DNA of 64,000 nucleotides from Cyclobacteriaceae bacterium. Lineage in GTDB: Bacteria; Bacteroidota; Bacteroidia; Cytophagales; Cyclobacteriaceae. The position numbers were made by a program, and so were the translations under genes. The notes under the pieces were generated by a model. It saw only the letters and a program-made list of their open reading frames with translations, had not been told where the DNA came from and searched no databases. This document shows, in pieces, positions 59,943 through 64,000 of this stretch (the first letter of the stretch is position 1; every line of letters starts with the position of its first letter). The stretch spans positions 868,001 through 932,000 of the forward strand of contig JAHBTX010000003.1 of NCBI GenBank assembly GCA_019638395.1. The letters run 5' to 3'.

Positions 59943-61580
59943 TTACGCTTTCCGTTCAATCTCCTTCAAGTTCTCCATTTTCTTATTGCGCAAAAAGCCG
60001 TTGATGTCTTCAAAGTGTTCGCGTACCCGTTTGTTACCGAATTCAAATACTTTTTGAGCCAGGCCATCCAAGAAATCACGATCGTGCGAAACGAGTATTA
60101 AGGTGCCATCAAATGCGAGCAAGGCATCTTTCAGAATGTCTTTTGTTTTTATGTCGAGGTGGTTGGTAGGTTCATCCAGAATTAACAGGTTAACCGGTTG
60201 CAATAATAACTTCAGCATGGCGAGGCGGGTTTTCTCACCACCCGAAAGTACTTTCACTTTCTTGTCGATATTTTCGCCACTAAACATAAATGCACCGAGC
60301 ATATCTTTAATCTTGGTGCGGATGTCGCCAAATGCTACCTGATCGATGGTTTCAAATACTGTAAGTTCACCATCCAAGAGAGACGCCTGATTCTGTGCAA
60401 AGTATCCGATCATACTATTATGCCCCACCTGCAGTTTTCCTTCGTAGTCAATTTCACCCATAATAGCTTTTATCATGGTTGATTTACCTTCACCATTCTT
60501 ACCTACAAAGGCAACTTTTTCACCACGGGCAATGGTAAGCGATGCATCTTTAAACACGAGATGATCGCCATAGGCCTTGGTTAGCCCATCTACAATTACA
60601 GGATAGTTACCCGAGCGTGGGGCTGGTGGAAACTTCAAGTTAAGGGCTGAGGTATCCATTTCATCCACCTGCACAATCTCAATCTTCTCCAGCATTTTTA
60701 CACGCGATTGCACTTGCAATGTTTTGGAATACGTGCCCTTAAAGCGTTCTATAAAAGCGGTGATATCGGCAATTTCTTTCTGCTGATCTTCAAAATGTTT
60801 TTGTTGCTGCTCGCGCCTTTCCTTGCGCAGTTGCAGGTAATGCGAGTAGTTGGTTTTATAATCGTAAATGCGGCCCATGGTTACTTCAATGGTACGATTG
60901 GTTAGATTATCCACAAATGTTTTATCGTGGCTGATCACAATTACTGCCTTTGCACCTGTCTTTAAAAATTCTTCCAGCCATTGTACCGATTCAATGTCCA
61001 GGTGATTGGTTGGTTCATCCAATAAAATCAAATCCGGTTTTTGCAACAAAATCTTGGCTAACTCAATGCGCATGCGCCAGCCACCGCTGTATTCTTTAGT
61101 AGGTCTTGTGAAGTCGCTACGCTCAAAGCCGAGGCCCATCAGGGTTTTTTCAATCTCAGCATCGTAGTTGATTTCCTCAATCGAATAAAACTTCTCACTC
61201 AACTCCGACACTTCTTCAATAATTTTCGCGTATTCATCCGATTCATAATCGGTTCGGGTTTCCAGTTGATGATTCAATTCATCAATCCGTTTTTTCATAC
61301 CGTGAATTTTCGAAAATGCCTTGCTGGTTTCTTCAAACACGGTGCAATCATCTTCGGTAAGCAAGTGCTGAGGCAGGTAGGCGATAATGGCATCTTTGGG
61401 TGCCGATACCTTACCGCGGGTAGGTTTGTTTTTTCCGGCAATTATTTTTAACAGCGTGGATTTGCCCGCCCCGTTTTTACCCATAAGGGCAATGCGATCG
61501 TTTTCGTTAATGTTAAAGGTGATGTCGCTAAAAAGAGCCGAACCATTAAACTCTACCGTTACTGCGTCAACCGAGATCAT
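59943..61580 (-). CDS. ABC-F family ATPase
   Basis: A 545-residue protein from the ATG at 61580 (MISVDAVTVEFNGSALFSDI). The first cassette has GKNGAGKSTLLKIIAG and YSGGWRMRIELAKILL with LLDEPTNHLDIESVQW. An interdomain linker with KERREQQQKHFEDQQKEIAD follows. The second cassette has GKNGEGKSTMIKAIMG, LSGGEKTRLAMLKLLL and DEPTNHLDIKTKD. There are no membrane segments. ABC-F proteins bind the ribosomal E site and adjust translation or confer antibiotic protection. It is of a different subgroup from the Uup-like protein at 44469, lacking the long C-terminal coiled coil. Confidence 0.93.
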   Translation of the reverse strand: MISVDAVTVEFNGSALFSDITFNINENDRIALMGKNGAGKSTLLKIIAGKNKPTRGKVSAPKDAIIAYLPQHLLTEDDCTVFEETSKAFSKIHGMKKRIDELNHQLETRTDYESDEYAKIIEEVSELSEKFYSIEEINYDAEIEKTLMGLGFERSDFTRPTKEYSGGWRMRIELAKILLQKPDLILLDEPTNHLDIESVQWLEEFLKTGAKAVIVISHDKTFVDNLTNRTIEVTMGRIYDYKTNYSHYLQLRKERREQQQKHFEDQQKEIADITAFIERFKGTYSKTLQVQSRVKMLEKIEIVQVDEMDTSALNLKFPPAPRSGNYPVIVDGLTKAYGDHLVFKDASLTIARGEKVAFVGKNGEGKSTMIKAIMGEIDYEGKLQVGHNSMIGYFAQNQASLLDGELTVFETIDQVAFGDIRTKIKDMLGAFMFSGENIDKKVKVLSGGEKTRLAMLKLLLQPVNLLILDEPTNHLDIKTKDILKDALLAFDGTLILVSHDRDFLDGLAQKVFEFGNKRVREHFEDINGFLRNKKMENLKEIERKA

Positions 61581-61663
61581 AAAGTCGTTAAAATAAGGCC
61601 GCAAAGATATTAGATTCTGGGGTGAGCTCAATACTTACTTTGAATTCATTTTATACTTTAGAT

Positions 61664-61772
61664 GTAGGCAGTAAGCAGATTACAGTAGGCAGGTTGATAA
61701 GTTAGCGTTATTTTTAAGCTTGCAATATATAAGTGCCATATGCCTGCCAACTGCTTACTGCCAACTGCCTAC
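61664..61772. repeat. GTAGGCAGTAAGCAG word repeat with inverted copy
   Basis: GTAGGCAGTAAGCAG (61664-61678) and a related AGTAGGCAGG are followed by inverted CCTGCCAACTGCTTACTGCC and AACTGCCTAC up to 61772. It lies between the divergent ABC-F and PLD genes and could form a long hairpin. It is the same class as the other boundary word-repeats. Confidence 0.6.
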
Positions 61773-61794
61773 TTATTAACAATAAACTAAGCCA

Positions 61795-62475
61795 ATGCAA
61801 CCCATTCTTGATTTTCTAAAACTCAGCATCGAAGACCAGTTCTTTTCAAAGTCGGAACGTAAAACGTTGCGCGAGATTGTAGAAGAAGCAAAACCTACCG
61901 ACAATCAGTTAGCATTTTTACGAAGCCAGGTTTTTGAATTGGCCAATCAGAAAGCTACGCCCGAAAACTATCGCTTTATTGTAGAATGGATTCGCGATGC
62001 TACCAGCGCGTTGATGAATACCACACCCAACACACCCGGTTCTGATGCCTATTTTAGTCCGGGTGAAACGTGCCGCAACATCATCATGCAACAGATTCGA
62101 CAAGCCACACACCATATTCAGATTTGCGTGTTTACCATCAGCGATGATATAATTACCCATGCCGTTATCGACTCGCACAAGCGCAAGGTTCCGGTAAAAA
62201 TTATTACCGATAACGATAAGATGCTGGACGAAGGTTCTGATATTGATCAGTTAGCCAGTGCCGGTATTCCCATTCGCATCGATCGCACGGCCAACCACAT
62301 GCATCACAAGTTTATGATTACCGATAACAAAGCGTTGATTACCGGTAGCTATAACTGGACGTGAAGTGCCGCAAAGTTCAATCACGAAAATATTTTGCTT
62401 ACGCGCGATGGCAGTGTGATTAAATCCTTTGCCAAAGAATTTGATCAACTGTGGAATACCTTGGCGGAATATTAA
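61795..62475 (+). pseudogene. Phospholipase D-like nuclease gene with in-frame TGA
   Basis: The frame from 61795 encodes a helical N-terminus (SIEDQFFSKSERKTLREIVE) and a single PLD domain: AYFSPGETCRNIIMQQIRQA, HIQICVFTISDDIITHAVID, and the HKD motif HMHHKFMITDNKALITGSYN. Codon 190 is TGA (62362-62364) in NWT-stop-SAAKFNHENILL, where relatives have NWTRSAA, a CGA to TGA transition. The frame then runs on to TAA at 62475 (FDQLWNTLAEY). The truncated product keeps HKD but lacks the last strands. Such proteins cut nucleic acid or phospholipid as dimers. It is nonsense-mutated or a sequence error. Confidence 0.85.
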
Positions 62476-62616
62476 AATAGCCAGTACTCCTTTGTCAAGT
62501 TTAATAAGTAGTCTGAAGAATGATTCTTAACAATTTAGATAAGTTTCCATTTTGAAACTCAAGTGCGCTGGCCCGACAAAAAGGCGGGGGTGCAATGGTA
62601 GGTGGGGGGAAGCATC

Positions 62617-62669
62617 TTTTTGTCTTGACTTTTTTTGGGTACTTTTTTGTGTCAAGACAAAAAAGTACC
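62617..62669. repeat. Overlapping, mutually exclusive hairpins before the ABC ATPase
   Basis: The 3' arm at 62651-62669 can pair with either of two upstream arms. GTCAAGACAAAAA pairs with TTTTTGTCTTGAC (62617-62629), and ACAAAAAAGTACC pairs with GGTACTTTTTTGT (62638-62650). Both stems are 13 bp and perfect. The element lies about 100 bases before the ATG at 62771. The remainder of the 62476-62770 gap is G-rich then AT-rich and holds no gene. Confidence 0.65.
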
Positions 62670-62770
62670 AATTAGAATTTAGAGGGAGAAAGAATTATCA
62701 AATAGAATAATTTAACTTCTATCACCTGATATAAGCATCTTATCGAAGCGCATTAGTTAAAATAAAATGC

Positions 62771-63721
62771 ATGAAAGAAAAAATTCTACTCAAAGTTAAT
62801 CACCTCACCAAGACCACTGAGTTTGGCAAAGTACTCAGCAAGGTTAGGTTTGAGATAAAACAAAACGAGCACGTGGTAATTGCCGGTGAAACCGGTTCGG
62901 GAAAAAGTACGCTACTAAGAATAATTGCCGGTCTCGAACAACCTGATAGTGGAACAGTAACGCTGAACAATGAGCTTGTGCGCGGCCCGGCTGATAACCT
63001 CGTGCCAGGTCATCCGGAAATTGCTTACCTATCGCAGCATTTTGAGTTGCCAAAATTTTTGCGGGTGGAGCAAGTATTGGTGTATGCGAGTAATGTAACC
63101 GATGCGTACCGGCAACGGATTATTTCTATTTGTAAAATCAAACATCTGCTTTCTCGGAAAACGGATCAGCTTTCAGGTGGGGAGAAGCAACGCATAGCTA
63201 TTGCAAGGTTGTTGTTAACACATCCAAAGGTGCTGTTATTGGATGAACCGTATTCGCACTTAGACACCGGCTTGAAGGCCATCTTAAAAGAAGTAGTGAA
63301 TCAAATCAGCACGAAACTGGGTGTTACGTGTATCCTGGTTTCACACCATCCAGAAGATACGTTACCGTGGGCACATCGGATACTGGTAATGAAGAAGGGC
63401 GTCATCGTGCAGCAAGGCAAGCCCGAGGAAGTGTACCACCAACCTAAAAATGAATACGTAGCGCGGTTGTTTGGTGAATACAATTTTATGGATGCCAGCC
63501 TTGCACGGTTGTTAGGCAAATCAAACCTGAAAGGAAAATTTCTAAGACCCGAACAACTTCGGCTCATCAATAAGAAAACCGGCAAGTGGGTTATAAGGGA
63601 AGTAGCGTATTATGGAAGTTATTATCTGATTAGGGTTGGGTATAAAGAAAAATTGATAGTAGTATTTTCATTACGCAAATGGGTTGTGGGAGAAATGGTG
63701 GAGTTGAATTTGAGTAAGTGA
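62771..63721 (+). CDS. ABC transporter ATP-binding protein (orphan)
   Basis: A 316-residue ATPase. Walker A is AGETGSGKSTLLRIIAGLEQ, the Q-loop is AYLSQHFELPKFL, the signature is DQLSGGEKQRIAIARLLL, Walker B is PKVLLLDEPYSHLDTGLK and the H-loop is VSHHPEDTLPW. After about residue 235 a C-terminal extension (KFLRPEQLRLINKKTGKWVI) resembles the regulatory TOBE-like tail of importers such as those for molybdate, sulfate or polyamines. No permease or binding protein is adjacent, so the substrate is unknown. Its 3' end is repeated downstream. Confidence 0.88.
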   Translation: MKEKILLKVNHLTKTTEFGKVLSKVRFEIKQNEHVVIAGETGSGKSTLLRIIAGLEQPDSGTVTLNNELVRGPADNLVPGHPEIAYLSQHFELPKFLRVEQVLVYASNVTDAYRQRIISICKIKHLLSRKTDQLSGGEKQRIAIARLLLTHPKVLLLDEPYSHLDTGLKAILKEVVNQISTKLGVTCILVSHHPEDTLPWAHRILVMKKGVIVQQGKPEEVYHQPKNEYVARLFGEYNFMDASLARLLGKSNLKGKFLRPEQLRLINKKTGKWVIREVAYYGSYYLIRVGYKEKLIVVFSLRKWVVGEMVELNLSK

Positions 63722-63921
63722 TATAAAATTCTTTCTACTTAGTTGCTGTAAGGTCTGTGCCCTGGCAGACTTACAAAACCGTCAGGTTGAAAAACCTGAC
63801 GGCAGTAATAGAATTGAATTTGAGTAAATGATTAAAAGCCTTTCATCCGCTTTTAAGACGCTGTCAGGTCTTCCGAACTGACGGGCTCAAAAAAACCTCA
63901 GGTTGAAAACCTGACGGCAGT
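63701..63921. repeat. Degenerate 110-base tandem duplication with CAGGTT hairpins
   Basis: Copy 1 (63701-63807) starts within the last codons of the ABC gene (GAGTTGAATTTGAGTAAGTGA). Copy 2 (63811-63921) repeats this as GAATTGAATTTGAGTAAATGA. Each ends with a hairpin: CCGTCAGGTT-GAAA-AACCTGACGG at 63779-63802, and a decayed copy at 63896-63917, both followed by CAGT. The middle parts have diverged. Confidence 0.65.
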
Positions 63922-63928
63922 TACATAT

Positions 63929-64000
63929 TCACCTTACCACCTCACTAATAATAATTACCGGTGAAGCGTTGGTATAATTTACAAAATCGGCACGGATAGC
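63929..64000 (-). CDS. C-terminal end of a gene running in from the right edge
   Basis: From the window edge an open minus-strand frame encodes AIRADFVNYTNASPVIIISE then VVR and ends at TGA (63929-63931). The residues look protein-like and there is no competing frame, but 23 residues are too few to identify a family. Transcription would converge on the ABC ATPase across the hairpin repeats. Confidence 0.4.
   Translation of the reverse strand, partial: AIRADFVNYTNASPVIIISEVVR

Noticed and set aside
62362..62364. TGA read as an amino acid (recoding or selenocysteine)
   Set aside because: TGA ends many intact genes in the window (for example alaS), relatives have Arg here, and no selenocysteine element is evident.
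63701..63921. Possible CRISPR array
   Set aside because: Only two diverged copies with a 110-base period and no uniform spacers; it is a tandem duplication with hairpins.

Overview
The window looks like a chromosome segment from a member of the Bacteroidota, most likely a Cytophagales-type aerobe. The evidence is a C-terminal type IX secretion (T9SS) sorting domain, TAnnTTTG-type -7 promoter boxes, outer-membrane barrel and PD40-OmpA proteins, a BlaI/M56-TonB pair, a bacterial histone H1-like protein, and many lipoproteins. It is mostly housekeeping and envelope DNA with small, decaying accessory insertions. I saw no rRNA, tRNA, CRISPR array, intact insertion sequence or prophage.

Layout. 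1-5.9 kb, minus strand: start of murB, a lipoprotein, an outer-membrane barrel, and a DUF1501 (Tat plus T9SS signals)/DUF1800 pair. 6-11.6 kb: HMG-CoA lyase, dprA, a MerR regulator, a CapA-like phosphoesterase and two tandem membrane-anchored M23 peptidases. 11.8-18.4 kb, plus strand: alaS (carrying an in-frame palindromic insert), a small periplasmic protein, a PIN toxin/antitoxin pair, gatB and a TlpA-like lipoprotein. 18.4-21.7 kb, minus strand: M56-TonB sensor with its BlaI repressor, a DUF4159 protein, and a barrel gene broken by a stop codon. 21.8-28.9 kb, plus strand: lipoprotein, thyA, sdaAB, TolC and HlyD efflux parts, pyrophosphatase, glycosyltransferase. 28.9-33.4 kb, minus strand: CPBP protease, maf, DUF1015, biotin carboxylase.

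33.5-34.7 kb is an AT-rich patch with a dead ORF6N gene. 34.7-41.4 kb: an alpha-oxoamine synthase resembling serine palmitoyltransferase, histone H1-like protein, TPR protein, TetR, AarF/UbiB kinase, Ku and another TPR protein. 41.4-48.2 kb: DUF3667, a secreted protein, a HEAT-like protein, Uup-like ABC-F, a sigma factor, a fatty-acid desaturase and cold-shock protein. 48.3-48.8 kb: a ParE-type toxin/antitoxin pair whose toxin is frameshifted. 48.8-58.3 kb: GH43 lipoprotein, thioesterase, RhlE-like helicase, ceramidase-like protein, a PorE-like OmpA protein, receiver protein, nitronate monooxygenase and methyltransferase. 58.3-59.4 kb: remnants of a lost helicase locus around an intact ORF6N gene. 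59.4-64 kb: greB, a second ABC-F, a PLD-type nuclease gene interrupted by TGA, an ABC ATPase, and the 3' end of a further minus-strand gene.

I did not find a convincing large undescribed system. Three themes deserve attention. First, accessory genes here are being lost through single-base lesions (barrel, PLD nuclease, ParE toxin, ORF6N, and probably the PIN toxin active site). Second, gene boundaries carry degenerate short-word repeats and dispersed palindromes, one of which sits in frame inside alaS. Third, there are specific cis-regulatory candidates: paired palindromes before ORF6N, a palindrome before blaI, and mutually exclusive hairpins before the last ABC ATPase.
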